Shown: piece by piece, positions 9,107 to 20,087 of the stretch
Position numbering within the stretch: position 1 is the first letter of the stretch
How the letters are laid out: each line of letters begins with the position of its first letter
NCBI GenBank assembly: GCA_945887955.1
Contig: CAMCZO010000007.1
Span: forward strand, 1 to 48,990
Length of the DNA: 48,990 nucleotides
Source: Chitinophaga pinensis
GTDB lineage: Bacteria > Bacteroidota > Bacteroidia > B-17B0 > Aurantibacillaceae
Reading direction: 5' to 3'
Position numbers and translations under genes: made by a program
Notes under the pieces: generated by a model
Seen by the model: only the letters and a program-made list of their open reading frames with translations
Databases searched by the model: none
Told to the model about the DNA's origin: nothing

Positions 9107-10105
9107 ATGACAACTAATTATTCTGCACAATATTTTATTAATGGAATTTTACAAGCCGATATAGCTATTTTAAGCCGGGCGATTACTTTGGTTGAATCTA
9201 CAAATCAGATTAATCAAAATTTAGCTCAAGAAATTATAAATGGTATAATATTTAAAACAGGTAATTCTTTTCGAATTGGAGTTACCGGAGTTCCTGGAGT
9301 TGGAAAAAGTACGTTTATCGAAAGTTTTGGTAAAGAGGTTATTGCTAATGGGCATAAGTTAGCTGTTTTAGCTATTGATCCTTCAAGCAATAAAAGTAAA
9401 GGGAGTATTTTAGGTGATAAAACTAGAATGGAGGAATTATCTACTAATCCAAATGTTTATATTCGCCCTTCGCCTAGTAGTGGAAATCTTGGAGGTGTTA
9501 CTCGAGTAACTTATGAAACTATTTTGTTATGCGAAGCAGCAGGATTTGATTTTATTATTGTAGAAACCGTTGGGGTAGGACAAAGTGAAATAGCTGTGAG
9601 TAAAGTAACTGATTTTTTTCTATTACTAATGTTAGCTGGAGCCGGAGATGAATTGCAAGGAATTAAAAGAGGCATTATGGAAATGGCCGATGCTTTAATT
9701 ATTTCTAAAGCCGATGGTGATAATTTAAATAAGGCTAAAGCAGCGAAATTAGAATATGCTCATGCGATGCATCATTTTCAGAAATCTCAAAGTGGATGGA
9801 TACCTCGTACCGATATTTGTTCTAGTATTTCTAATTTGGGTATTAAATCAGTGTATAAAATGATTATGGAATATAGACAGTTTGTCTTATCAACTGATTA
9901 TTTTTTAGTTAACAGAAAACAACAGCAATTCGAACTTTTTTCTTCAAGTATGGAAGATCATCTTAAAAATTATTTTTATTCTTCAATATTTATACAGAAA
10001 AAAATAAAAGAATTTCATTTATTAAATAATACCGATTCAATACAACCTTTTTTATTGGCAAAAAATATTGTAGATGAATTTTTTAAAAATAATGAAATAG
10101 AATAG
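9107..10105 (+). CDS. meaB: MeaB/ArgK-type G-protein chaperone of methylmalonyl-CoA mutase
   Basis: A 332-residue GTPase. The Walker A motif is GVTGVPGVGKST at residues 58-69. LAIDPSS and the segment IIVETVGVGQSE are further family signatures, and LIISKADGDN supplies the guanine-specificity position (NKAD-like). MeaB protects and reactivates B12-dependent methylmalonyl-CoA mutase by gating cofactor loading. The mutase genes are not in the window. It appears to form a two-gene operon with the AMP nucleosidase gene upstream. A hairpin with a T-tract overlaps its stop codon. Confidence 0.93.
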   Translation: MTTNYSAQYFINGILQADIAILSRAITLVESTNQINQNLAQEIINGIIFKTGNSFRIGVTGVPGVGKSTFIESFGKEVIANGHKLAVLAIDPSSNKSKGSILGDKTRMEELSTNPNVYIRPSPSSGNLGGVTRVTYETILLCEAAGFDFIIVETVGVGQSEIAVSKVTDFFLLLMLAGAGDELQGIKRGIMEMADALIISKADGDNLNKAKAAKLEYAHAMHHFQKSQSGWIPRTDICSSISNLGIKSVYKMIMEYRQFVLSTDYFLVNRKQQQFELFSSSMEDHLKNYFYSSIFIQKKIKEFHLLNNTDSIQPFLLAKNIVDEFFKNNEIE

Positions 10106-10132
10106 TTCATCTATTAATAAACTATTTTTTTT
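10101..10132 (+). terminator. Probable weak intrinsic terminator after meaB
   Basis: AATAGTT at 10101-10107 pairs with AACTATT at 10120-10126, with a 12-base loop, and is followed by a run of T through 10132. The stem overlaps the meaB stop codon and is almost all A/T, so it is weak, but its position and T-tract fit termination of the plus-strand operon. Confidence 0.45.
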
Positions 10133-10182
10133 GCTTTTTTTTTAATTTTAATTAATCGAAACAGGACTTATAAAATTATTTT

Positions 10183-10785
10183 TTACCAAGCACATTGGCA
10201 AGGCGCACTAAAATGAATTTTTGTGTTGGGTAACATTGATTGAATTTGAATTTGATTTTTTAAGGGAATCAAAATATGTCTTAAGTCCATTATTTTTAAT
10301 TTTTTTAGTTTACTCAAACTTTGCGGAAAATATTCTAATTCATTACTCCACAAATCTGCCACTTCTAAATTTTCTAAATCACCAAAACTAAATGGTAGTT
10401 TTGCTATGTCATTCTGGTTTGCATTTAACAGCTTTAGATTAGTTAATTTTCCTATAGAATCAGGCAATGCTGTTAATCCCGTTTTACTTAAAATTAAATA
10501 TTTTAAATTTGAAAGTAAATAAATACTATCAGGTAATTTTAGTATTTTATTTTTACTTAAATCTAAGAATTGTAAATTTTTGAACAGAAAAATTTCTGGA
10601 GGAAATTTAGTTAATTTAGAACGTCTTAAATTTAGTACAATTACCTTTTCAGGATTTAATAAAGCTTCATTTAAATTGTTGTATTCTTTATAATTTTTAA
10701 TAGTTGATGAATCTGGTAATGAGATTTGAGAAAAAAGTATTGTAACTGAAAAATAAAATAAAATCAGAAAAAATATTTTTTTCAT
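10183..10785 (-). CDS. Secreted leucine-rich-repeat protein
   Basis: A 200-residue protein. The frame is open from 10812, but the ATG at 10785 overlaps the ribF stop as ATGA and begins a signal peptide (MKKIFFLILFYFSVTILFSQ), so I chose it. Residues ~50-165 contain about five leucine-rich repeats of 23 residues, for example NLKYLILSKTGLTALPDSI and NLEVADLWSNELEYFPQSL, of the LPxxI type seen in Shoc2-like bacterial LRR proteins. The C-terminus ends CQCAW, with no T9SS sorting domain. It may be periplasmic or surface-bound and bind a protein partner, but no ligand can be named. The overlap with ribF implies translational coupling. Confidence 0.75.
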   Translation of the reverse strand: MKKIFFLILFYFSVTILFSQISLPDSSTIKNYKEYNNLNEALLNPEKVIVLNLRRSKLTKFPPEIFLFKNLQFLDLSKNKILKLPDSIYLLSNLKYLILSKTGLTALPDSIGKLTNLKLLNANQNDIAKLPFSFGDLENLEVADLWSNELEYFPQSLSKLKKLKIMDLRHILIPLKNQIQIQSMLPNTKIHFSAPCQCAW

Positions 10786-11720
10786 AAAGTCGAATGCATT
10801 AATTCTAAACACATTTTTTTATCATTAACTAGTTGAGCTTTTAATTCTTCTAAATCCTCGAATTTCTTTTCATCTCTCAGGCGACTAATAAAAATAATTT
10901 GAATAGTTTGATCATAAATATCTTCGTTAAATTCAAACAGATGAACTTCTATTTTTGTTTCTTTGTCGATATCAATTGTAGGATTTTTCCCGATGTTCAT
11001 CATTCCAAAATGGAGCTTAGATTTAATCCGGGCTTTAACAAAATAAACTCCTATTTTAGGAATAATTTTTTCTTCAGCTTCAATTTTTAAGTTTGCTGTG
11101 GCATATCCAATACTTCTTCCAATTTGCTTGCCCTTTATTACTTTCCCATTTAAAAAAAAATGATGGCCTAAATTTTTATTTGCTATTTCTATCTGGCCTT
11201 CTTGTAAACATTTTCTGATTTTACTACTACTTACGGCAATATTATCAATGTCTTTGGCACTAATTTCTTCAATAAAAAAAGAACCATTTACACTTATTTG
11301 TTTGAGCGTATTAATATCGCCACTTCTATCTTTGCCAAATTTATGGTCGTACCCAATAACTAAATGTTTTACATTTAATTGTTTTAATAATATATTTTGG
11401 ATATAAAAATCAGAGTCCATTGTCGAGAAGTAATTGCTAAATGGATATACTACTGTTACATCAATTCCATATTGATCTAATAATTGTAATTTTTCATCAA
11501 TTGTGGTTAAGAGTTTCAGGTCTTTCTGTTCAGGAAATAATACCTTACGAGGATGAGGTTCAAAGGTAAGTATAACTGTTTTTAAACCGGTTTTGTTTTT
11601 TAATTCTTTAAGTCGTTCTAAAATTTTTTGATGCCCTAAATGAACTCCGTCAAAAGTTCCAATTGTTAATATAGTTGGCGATTCAATTCTAAAGTTTTCG
11701 GTATGTTTAATAATTAACAT
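10782..11720 (-). CDS. ribF: Bifunctional riboflavin kinase / FAD synthetase
   Basis: A 312-residue protein, normal for RibF, which converts riboflavin to FMN and then FAD. The N-terminal nucleotidyltransferase domain shows GTFDGVHLGHQKIL at residues ~21-34 and, further on, VIGYDHKFGKDRSGD and SSSKIRKCLQ. The C-terminal riboflavin kinase domain shows GKQIGRSIGYATANL, PKIGVYFVKA, and MMNIGKNPTID. The ATG at 11720 is the natural start. Its TGA stop overlaps the ATG of the leucine-rich-repeat gene by four bases. The T9SS protein gene upstream ends 38 bases before its start. Confidence 0.95.
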   Translation of the reverse strand: MLIIKHTENFRIESPTILTIGTFDGVHLGHQKILERLKELKNKTGLKTVILTFEPHPRKVLFPEQKDLKLLTTIDEKLQLLDQYGIDVTVVYPFSNYFSTMDSDFYIQNILLKQLNVKHLVIGYDHKFGKDRSGDINTLKQISVNGSFFIEEISAKDIDNIAVSSSKIRKCLQEGQIEIANKNLGHHFFLNGKVIKGKQIGRSIGYATANLKIEAEEKIIPKIGVYFVKARIKSKLHFGMMNIGKNPTIDIDKETKIEVHLFEFNEDIYDQTIQIIFISRLRDEKKFEDLEELKAQLVNDKKMCLELMHSTL

Positions 11721-11758
11721 AGTGCAAGATTACAAAAAAAAACGATTACAGTTCAGAC

Positions 11759-13618
11759 TTATTCTGATTTAAAAAGTCGCATAATTTTTGTGCCTTTATT
11801 ACTAATTATTTTAACTGTATATATTCCAATTTCAAAATCTTTTGAAGGAATAGAATAGGATGGAGGGGCAATTAGTGATTGGTAAATAGATTTTCCTAGA
11901 GCATTATATATTATTATTTTTAATTCATGTTTTGTTTGAACGTTTAATTCATCTTTAACTGGATTTGGAAATAGTTTTACCCAATTATCTGTTTCATCTG
12001 TTTCATTTATAGCCGTGCATTTGTTTACAGTTATAGTAAATAGCTTGTTGCTTTTACATGAGTTGGTTCCAGTTCCAGTAACACTGTATATTGTTGTAAA
12101 TGTAGGCGATAATACCGTTGTGGTGCCAGAGCTGCTATTGTTCCATGTATAAGTGGTGGCTCCGCTAATAGTTAATGTTGCTTTTTCTCCAGCACAAATA
12201 GTAAAATTACCGCTAATACTCAAGCTTGGCCCTGAATTAATTAGTAATACAGATTTAAGTGTATCTGATTTGCAAGCGCCATTAATTATTAATTGTACAG
12301 TATAATTTCCGCTTCCGGTAAAAGAGTGATTTGGAGCAGCTAAAGTGGAAGTGTTATTTGCGCCCGAGGCCAGATCACCAAAATTCCATATTACATTAGT
12401 TGGAGTATTAATGATGTTGCAATTAACAACTGCTGTATTATTTATTGATGATAAATTAAAATTAACCAGGTTACAATTAATAGTGTAAGTAAATGGCGAG
12501 ATCGTTTGATTTGGATTAAAATAACTAGTCATAAAATTTGGCAGGTTAAGTCTTGAAAGCTTTGGCGCAATAGATTGTCCATTGTGATTATAGTTACATC
12601 CAAGCCCTATAGTATTTGGGTTGTCAATAACAGCAAGAGTTGGGCTATTTAATCGCGCAAGATAAATTTTATTATTTTTTGCTAATTGCATCCCCATTAT
12701 TTGACTAGCAACAGGGATAACATATTCCGAGGCTACTATCGCCGTTGGGCTTCCCGCACATAAATCCCATTGATAAAGATTTAAAAAATTCACTCCGCTT
12801 TCTCTATCCCCATAAAATTTACTTTCATCGGGCGAAAATTCACAGCCATAAGCATTGGGGTAGCTCCCAAGACTTAAAGAATTTGAAACAATTCCTGTTA
12901 AATTATCAAAATCATACAATTCAAACGAGCCTTGAGTGCCATGAAGCGCAAGACCTAGTCTCTTTCCACTAGGCGATGCTTTTAGGTTACCAAGCCAATT
13001 ATAACCATTCGGATAAACAGGGCCAATCGAACTAATTATTGGCGTGTTGTTAATTCCTGAATTTGAAACCAAATAACATTTAAAATTATTTGAATTGTTT
13101 TCGTGGCTAATTACCCAAGTATCTTTACCATTACAATGTTTTACTGAAGTTAATTTTTCAGACATGATTGTAGCAAGCAAATTGTTTTTTACAGTAACAG
13201 AGCCCATTCCGGCCGATAAATTCATATCAACTTTTGAGCTGCAAAGCGAACCTGATCCAGATGCCCCAAGGGTAAAAATGTAATAAATATTATTATTTCC
13301 GGGTTCTTTAACAATAATAGACGATTGTGTTGTTGAAGAATTCCCAAATAATCCCGTGCCATTCGACATAATGTTATGTGTTTTATCATAAACAGTTATT
13401 CCGTCTGAATAAAATAAAATGTTGCCAAAAGCGTCAGAAATACTTGAACATCCTTCTGTAGTAATGAGCATTCCGTTGGTTAAAATTGTAGGCGGGATGG
13501 TTGAAAAATTTAAGCCTGCGTTTGCACCAAAATACCAATTGTTGGTTTCATTTTGAGACTGTGATTTAAAACAAAACAAAACAAAAACAAAAAGTATATA
13601 TTTTTTAAAAAGTGTCAT
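11759..13618 (-). CDS. T9SS type A cargo with N-terminal propeller-like region and PKD domain
   Basis: A 619-residue secreted protein. The frame is open from 13690, but the ATG at 13618 gives a clear signal peptide (MTLFKKYILFVFVLFCF, ending SQS); the ATG at 13624 is a close alternative. Residues ~20-370 contain repeated beta strands of propeller type, including NIYYIFTLGASGS, SPSGKRLGLALHG and FSPDESKFYGD. A PKD domain follows (VIWNFGDLASGANN, then HSFTGSGNYTVQLIING), and then an Ig-like segment with ICAGEKATLTISG. The last ~75 residues, LFPNPVKDELNV through MRLFKSE, form a type A C-terminal sorting domain. Together this indicates export by T9SS and attachment to the cell surface or release. 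No catalytic site was recognised. Confidence 0.8.
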   Translation of the reverse strand: MTLFKKYILFVFVLFCFKSQSQNETNNWYFGANAGLNFSTIPPTILTNGMLITTEGCSSISDAFGNILFYSDGITVYDKTHNIMSNGTGLFGNSSTTQSSIIVKEPGNNNIYYIFTLGASGSGSLCSSKVDMNLSAGMGSVTVKNNLLATIMSEKLTSVKHCNGKDTWVISHENNSNNFKCYLVSNSGINNTPIISSIGPVYPNGYNWLGNLKASPSGKRLGLALHGTQGSFELYDFDNLTGIVSNSLSLGSYPNAYGCEFSPDESKFYGDRESGVNFLNLYQWDLCAGSPTAIVASEYVIPVASQIMGMQLAKNNKIYLARLNSPTLAVIDNPNTIGLGCNYNHNGQSIAPKLSRLNLPNFMTSYFNPNQTISPFTYTINCNLVNFNLSSINNTAVVNCNIINTPTNVIWNFGDLASGANNTSTLAAPNHSFTGSGNYTVQLIINGACKSDTLKSVLLINSGPSLSISGNFTICAGEKATLTISGATTYTWNNSSSGTTTVLSPTFTTIYSVTGTGTNSCKSNKLFTITVNKCTAINETDETDNWVKLFPNPVKDELNVQTKHELKIIIYNALGKSIYQSLIAPPSYSIPSKDFEIGIYTVKIISNKGTKIMRLFKSE

Positions 13619-13751
13619 CACCATGTAATTTTTAAAAGATCTGAATGTGAATTTAATAATAATGGGACGATATTTATAGAAGTCTTTCAATTAAAATGAC
13701 CAAAAAATAAAATTTCTTGTTTAAAACACCTTAATAAAAAGCATTTTTTTG

Positions 13752-15321
<1,570 letters not shown>

Positions 15322-15366
15322 AGATTTACTCGATTTTTTTTAATCCTTAAATTAATTGAAAATAAT

Positions 15367-15603
15367 ATGAAATTAGAAATTATTACCCCCGATAAAAAAT
15401 TATTTGAAGGTTCTGTGAAATATATAGTATTTCCAGGAAGTGAAGGCAGTTTCGGCGTTATGGATAATCATGCGCCAATGATTTCATCTTTAAAATCTGG
15501 TAAATTAGAATTGGTTGAGGAAAATAATAACAAACTTGAATTTTCAATTAATGGTGGTGTAGTCGAAATTTTAAAAAATAAAGTAATTGTTTTAGTCGAT
15601 TAA
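15367..15603 (+). CDS. atpC: F1 ATP synthase subunit epsilon, short form
   Basis: A 78-residue epsilon subunit, 45 bases after atpD. It contains only the N-terminal beta-sandwich (MKLEIITPDKKLFEG, FPGSEGSFGVMDNHAPMISSL, FSINGGVVEIL) and lacks the C-terminal helical hairpin that inhibits ATP hydrolysis in longer epsilon subunits. Short forms are usual in Bacteroidota. It links rotation of the central stalk to the catalytic hexamer. A strong terminator follows. Confidence 0.93.
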   Translation: MKLEIITPDKKLFEGSVKYIVFPGSEGSFGVMDNHAPMISSLKSGKLELVEENNNKLEFSINGGVVEILKNKVIVLVD

Positions 15604-15627
15604 ATATTTTTTAAAATAGTAATTTCT

Positions 15628-15662
15628 AAATCCCTATAATTAATTCGATAGGGATTTTTTTT
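15628..15662 (+). terminator. Intrinsic terminator of atpD-atpC
   Basis: A perfect 10-bp stem, AAATCCCTAT (15628-15637) with ATAGGGATTT (15648-15657), has a 10-base loop and runs into eight T residues (15655-15662). It is 25 bases after the atpC stop and 39 bases before the kinase gene, separating the two units. Confidence 0.85.
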
Positions 15663-15700
15663 GTTTTCATTTTATTTATTTAATTTTAATCAATCAATTT

Positions 15701-16756
15701 TTGAAAAAAGAAAAAAAAATAAGCTCTCAAATTTTTAAACTGGGTTTAATTAACTCTTTAGTTTGTGTACTATGTTTTTTATTACTTAACTATTTTGGAA
15801 ATTTTAAAATAGATTTTTCTTATTTGTTAATATCGAGTTTTGCAAGCTTTATCTCCGGCTTTATAGTTTTATATTATTTCTATTATGTCGAAGTAAATAA
15901 TAAAGTAAAAGCCTTAACCGAAAAAATCAGATTACGTTTTTTAAATAATGAAATTCCTCAGAAACAAAATCAGTTAGAAGACGAAGACTCTTTAGAATTA
16001 TTAAACCAAAGGGTAAATCTTTTAATAGAATCGCGTGAAAAAGAAGTAAAGCATTTCGAGAATTTAGATAGTTACCGCAAAGAATATTTAGGAAACGTAT
16101 CACATGAGTTAAAAACGCCAGTTTTTAATATACAAGGCTACGTAGATACACTAATAAATGGTGGGCTCTCAGACCCTTTGGTGAATGTTGACTATTTAAA
16201 ACGGGCCGAAAAAAGTATTGATAGATTAATACACATTATTGATGATTTAGAAACTATTACACAATTAGAAAGCGGAGAGCTAAATTTAGATTTTGATGAT
16301 TTTGATATTGCTAATTTATGTAAAGATATTTATTCATCATTAGAGTTAAATGCAGCAAAAAGAAATATAAAATTAGAATTAGATAAAAAATACGATAAGC
16401 CCGTAAATGTTCTGGCAGATAAGTTTAGAATAAGACAAGTATTAGTAAATTTAATTACAAATAGCATTAAATATGGCAAAGATAATGGAACAACACTAGT
16501 TTCGCTTAATTATTTAAACGACGATGTGGTAATTGAAATTAAAGACGATGGCGATGGAATAGATAAAGCTCACTTGCCTCGTATTTTTGAGCGTTTTTAT
16601 CGCATTGATAAGGGGAGAAGCCGCGAACAAGGAGGAACGGGTTTAGGCTTAGCCATAGTTAAACATATTATTGAAGCACACGAAAAATCAATAATAGTCA
16701 AAAGTTATATCGGAAAAGGGACTACGTTTACATTTTCACTGAAAGCGTCAAGCTAA
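15701..16756 (+). CDS. Orphan PhoR-like sensor histidine kinase
   Basis: A 351-residue membrane kinase. The frame begins with TTG at 15701; there is no nearby ATG, and starting here keeps both transmembrane segments (residues ~14-31 and ~41-63). There is hardly any periplasmic loop, so it may sense within the membrane or cytosol. A linker leads to the HisKA domain, with the phospho-acceptor His135 in NVSHELKTP, then the ATPase domain with N box NLITNSIKYG, G1 box IKDDGDGID, F box RIFERFYRID and G2 box GGTGLGLAIV. All catalytic motifs are intact. No response regulator gene is adjacent, although PhoR-type kinases usually have one next to them, so the partner must lie elsewhere. Confidence 0.9.
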   Translation: MKKEKKISSQIFKLGLINSLVCVLCFLLLNYFGNFKIDFSYLLISSFASFISGFIVLYYFYYVEVNNKVKALTEKIRLRFLNNEIPQKQNQLEDEDSLELLNQRVNLLIESREKEVKHFENLDSYRKEYLGNVSHELKTPVFNIQGYVDTLINGGLSDPLVNVDYLKRAEKSIDRLIHIIDDLETITQLESGELNLDFDDFDIANLCKDIYSSLELNAAKRNIKLELDKKYDKPVNVLADKFRIRQVLVNLITNSIKYGKDNGTTLVSLNYLNDDVVIEIKDDGDGIDKAHLPRIFERFYRIDKGRSREQGGTGLGLAIVKHIIEAHEKSIIVKSYIGKGTTFTFSLKASS

Positions 16757-16784
16757 CAAACTATTTTTTTTATAAGTCTATCTT

Positions 16785-16814
16785 ATCTATAATAAACCAC
16801 TAATAGATTTTTTT
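16785..16814 (+). terminator. Possible weak terminator after the histidine kinase
   Basis: ATCTAT (16785-16790) pairs with ATAGAT (16803-16808) across a 12-base loop, followed by seven T residues. The stem is short and A/T-rich. Its position 29 bases after the kinase stop fits, but chance is a serious alternative in this AT-rich DNA. Confidence 0.3.
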
Positions 16815-16881
16815 AGTTAATTTAGAATTTATTTTATTGGAAAACTTGCCTATTTTTACTAAATTTACCAAAAAAATACCA

Positions 16882-17226
16882 ATGGCTGAAATTCACATTA
16901 CCGATATTAATTATATTGAAATTAATTCACAAAACGACTTAGGTTTTAAATATAAACCCGAAGTACCAAAATTAAAATTAGTAGGGACGCTTTTACTTTC
17001 AGAAAGCGAAGATGAAGAAGATTCTGTGTTATTTTTAACCCAAAAACAATTAAACCAAGTTTTAGCTGGCAAAGATGTGGATCTAAAATTACAAGACGAT
17101 CGTTGGTTGCTGGGAAAACCACTCTCCAAGGATCAAATAAAAAAGGTTGGTTTAGTTGATATTGATGCCGATTTTATGGGTGTTTCTGGAGAATTAAAAT
17201 GTTTTGAAGCGGTAAAGGTTTCTTAA
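16882..17226 (+). CDS. Small acidic cytoplasmic protein of unknown function
   Basis: A 114-residue protein not recognised as a named family. The open frame begins at a TTG (16837), but the ATG at 16882 (MAEIHITDINYIEINSQ) is the likelier start because the 15 residues before it look like read-through of non-coding sequence. It has no signal peptide or membrane segment. There is an acidic cluster ESEDEEDS around residue 50 and several short beta-strand-like stretches (PKLKLVGTLLL, SVLFLTQ, GELKCFEAVKV). The upstream kinase and this gene lie in the same direction, with a possible weak terminator between. Coding is supported by good codon structure over the full length; function cannot be stated. 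Confidence 0.6.
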   Translation: MAEIHITDINYIEINSQNDLGFKYKPEVPKLKLVGTLLLSESEDEEDSVLFLTQKQLNQVLAGKDVDLKLQDDRWLLGKPLSKDQIKKVGLVDIDADFMGVSGELKCFEAVKVS

Positions 17227-17247
17227 TTTTCTCAATCATTTTAATAT

Positions 17248-17889
17248 TTACCAAAAACTTGGGCCGTATTTTATGCTAATTTTACTTTTTGGAAAAAAAT
17301 CATAATATAACTGGTCAATCCAAGTTAATATTTTAAAACTATAGGTAGGAGAATTTAAATTTTCTCCAATATTTTTTTCATTTTTTAAGGTAAAGCGATA
17401 GGCGACATCTGATCCAAAACCGAGCCACTTAAAAACTTTAAACTGAGTTGTAATTCCAGGTTCGTATAATAATAAAAAATATTTTGAATCTTTATTTGAA
17501 AAAGAAAATTGTGTTTCTTTCTGAAACCATGAGCTTCCCATGCCAATCTGAATAGGCACACTTAACTGCCATCTTTTGGTTTTATAAAATACTATATCAG
17601 AATATAAACATAAATAAACAAATTTTAAATACTGTTTTTCATTATCTAAAAATAAATCAGTATTTAACCAGCTAAACCCTCCTCCAATTCTAAGTTTTCT
17701 ATTAAAAGAAATCCCGCATCGCAATCCGTTAACACTAGTTAATTGATTATTTATAAAACTAATTCTTGATTCTAAATTAATATTAAAACTTCGTTTTTGT
17801 TTAATTACCTCGTAAATTGAATCCATAAATTGACCTTTACAAAATAAATTGATAACCAATAAACAAAATATAAATAATTGTTTTTTCAT
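17248..17889 (-). CDS. Exported protein, probable outer-membrane beta-barrel
   Basis: A 213-residue protein with a signal peptide (MKKQLFIFCLLVINLFCKGQ). The rest alternates hydrophobic and polar residues in short strands rich in aromatic residues, for example GISFNRKLRIGGGFSWLN, WQLSVPIQIGMGSSWF and FKWLGFGSDVAYRFTL. The C-terminus ends SIKYGPSFW, with the terminal aromatic residue typical of outer-membrane barrels. The family was not recognised. It is divergent from recG and convergent with the small acidic protein. Confidence 0.6.
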   Translation of the reverse strand: MKKQLFIFCLLVINLFCKGQFMDSIYEVIKQKRSFNINLESRISFINNQLTSVNGLRCGISFNRKLRIGGGFSWLNTDLFLDNEKQYLKFVYLCLYSDIVFYKTKRWQLSVPIQIGMGSSWFQKETQFSFSNKDSKYFLLLYEPGITTQFKVFKWLGFGSDVAYRFTLKNEKNIGENLNSPTYSFKILTWIDQLYYDFFPKSKISIKYGPSFW

Positions 17890-17990
17890 TTGTGCTACCC
17901 TTAAAGTATAAAATTACGTTTATAACTATTAATTAGATTATTAAATTTTCAATTGTTTCAACAAACTTCTTGTAGTAATTTTATAGCTAA

Positions 17991-20087
17991 ATGTTAGATA
18001 GGCCTATAGAATATTTAAAGGGGATTGGCCCACAAAGAGCCGAAGTTTTAAAAAAAGAACTTAACATTTTCTTGTATAAGGATTTATTGACTTATTTTCC
18101 ATTTAGGTATGTAGACAGAACAAAATTTCACACAATTTCTGAAGCAGCTGATGAAATGCCTTTTATTCAGTTAAGAGGGTTTTTGTTAAAAATGGATTTA
18201 GTTGGACAAAAAAGCACCAAACGTCTTGTTGTTTTATTTAAAGATAATACGGGAATAATAGAATTAGTTTGGTTTAAATCTTACAATTGGGTTTCAAAAC
18301 AATTGAAATTGGGCTCTGAGTATATCGTGTTCGGAAAACCTTCTTTATTTAATGGTAAATTTAATATTCCACATCCCGAAATTTCAGTCATAACTGAAGA
18401 TTTGTTAAAACAACAATCGGCTTTTCAATCAGTTTATAATTCTACCGAAAAATTAAAATTATTTGGTCTAGATAGCGAAGGTATCCGAAAAGCACAACGT
18501 AATTTATTAATTCAATTACAAATAACTGATATTCAAGAAAATTTAAGTAACGAACTAATTAACGATTATCATTTAATGAGTCGTTTCGAAGCCTTTAAAT
18601 TTATTCATTTTCCTAATAGTAATAAACAAATTAAAGAAGCCACGTTAAGATTAAAGTTTGAAGAGTTGTTTTATATTCAACTCCGTTTGCTAAAAATAAA
18701 TAAAATAAGAGCGAACACGGTTAAGGGTTTTGTTTTTTCGAAAGTTGGGATCTTATTTAACGACTTTTTTAAACTTCATTTACCGTTTGAATTAACTAAT
18801 GCGCAAAAAAGAGTTATTAAAGAAATTAGATTAGATATGGGGAGTGGCCGACAAATGAATCGTTTACTTCAAGGAGATGTTGGAAGTGGAAAAACATTAG
18901 TCGCTTTAATGAGTATGTTGTTGGCACTTGATAACGATTTTCAAACTTGTTTAATGGCTCCAACTGAAATATTAGCGCAACAACATTTTGAAACATTTAA
19001 ACATTTTTTGAAATCAATAAATATTAAGGTTGCCTTATTAACAGGCTCTTCAAAAATAAAAAACAGAAGAATTATTCATCAACAATTACTCGACGGAGAA
19101 ATTAATATTTTAATTGGCACACATGCTTTAATAGAAGATGTAGTGCAATTTAAAAATTTAGGTCTGGTTGTTATCGATGAGCAACATCGTTTTGGTGTAG
19201 CTCAAAGAGCAAAACTTCGTGCAAAAAATAGTTGTCCTCCACACATGTTAATTATGACGGCAACACCAATTCCTCGTACTTTAGCAATGACTTTTTACGG
19301 CGATTTAGATACAAGTATAATAGATGAGTTACCGCCTGGCCGAAAGCCTATAAAAACTATTCATTACCTTGAAACTCATCGCTTGCGAGTAATTGGATTT
19401 ATTAAAGAACAAATTGCATTGGGCAAACAAATTTATGTTGTTTACCCACTAATCAAAGAAAGTGAAAAATTAGATTATCAAAATTTACAGCAAGGTTACG
19501 ATGATTTAGTCCAAGAATTTAAGCCACCAAATTATCAAATCAGCATTCTTCATGGTAAATTAACTCACGATCAAAAGGAATTTGAAATGCGACGATTTAT
19601 CGAACACCAAACTCAAATTATGGTTGCTACTACAGTTATTGAAGTAGGTGTAAACATTGCTAATGCCAGTGTTATGATTATTGAAAGCGCCGAACGTTTT
19701 GGCTTATCTCAATTACATCAGTTACGAGGAAGAGTAGGGCGTGGAGCTGATCAAAGTTATTGTGTTTTAATGACCGGCTACAAATTAGGCCAAGATAGTA
19801 GATTAAGAATGGAAACCATGGTAAGAACAAACGATGGTTTTGAAATTAGTGAGGTGGATCTGAAATTACGTGGTCCAGGAGACATAGAAGGAACTCAACA
19901 AAGCGGCGTCCTAGATTTAAAATTGGCAAATTTAGCTCAAGATGGTCAGATTTTACAATTGGCTCGGCAAGCTGCACAAAGTATTTTGGATGAGGATGTA
20001 AATTTTGAATTAGAAAAAAATAAAGTGTTTGAAAATGAACTTGTTCTTTTACAAAAAAATAAACCAAATTGGAGTAAAATCGGTTAA
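17991..20087 (+). CDS. recG: ATP-dependent DNA helicase RecG
   Basis: A 698-residue helicase of normal RecG length that remodels stalled replication forks and Holliday junctions. The N-terminal wedge/OB region has PIEYLKGIGPQRAEVLKKEL and YFPFRYVDRT. The helicase core has Walker A LLQGDVGSGKTLVA, motif Ia MAPTEILAQQHF, the DEQH box VVIDEQHRFGVAQR, motif III MTATPIPRTLAMT, and motif VI-like HQLRGRVGRGADQSYC. The C-terminal segment LKLRGPGDIEGTQQSG is characteristic of RecG. All key motifs are intact. Confidence 0.97.
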   Translation: MLDRPIEYLKGIGPQRAEVLKKELNIFLYKDLLTYFPFRYVDRTKFHTISEAADEMPFIQLRGFLLKMDLVGQKSTKRLVVLFKDNTGIIELVWFKSYNWVSKQLKLGSEYIVFGKPSLFNGKFNIPHPEISVITEDLLKQQSAFQSVYNSTEKLKLFGLDSEGIRKAQRNLLIQLQITDIQENLSNELINDYHLMSRFEAFKFIHFPNSNKQIKEATLRLKFEELFYIQLRLLKINKIRANTVKGFVFSKVGILFNDFFKLHLPFELTNAQKRVIKEIRLDMGSGRQMNRLLQGDVGSGKTLVALMSMLLALDNDFQTCLMAPTEILAQQHFETFKHFLKSINIKVALLTGSSKIKNRRIIHQQLLDGEINILIGTHALIEDVVQFKNLGLVVIDEQHRFGVAQRAKLRAKNSCPPHMLIMTATPIPRTLAMTFYGDLDTSIIDELPPGRKPIKTIHYLETHRLRVIGFIKEQIALGKQIYVVYPLIKESEKLDYQNLQQGYDDLVQEFKPPNYQISILHGKLTHDQKEFEMRRFIEHQTQIMVATTVIEVGVNIANASVMIIESAERFGLSQLHQLRGRVGRGADQSYCVLMTGYKLGQDSRLRMETMVRTNDGFEISEVDLKLRGPGDIEGTQQSGVLDLKLANLAQDGQILQLARQAAQSILDEDVNFELEKNKVFENELVLLQKNKPNWSKIG

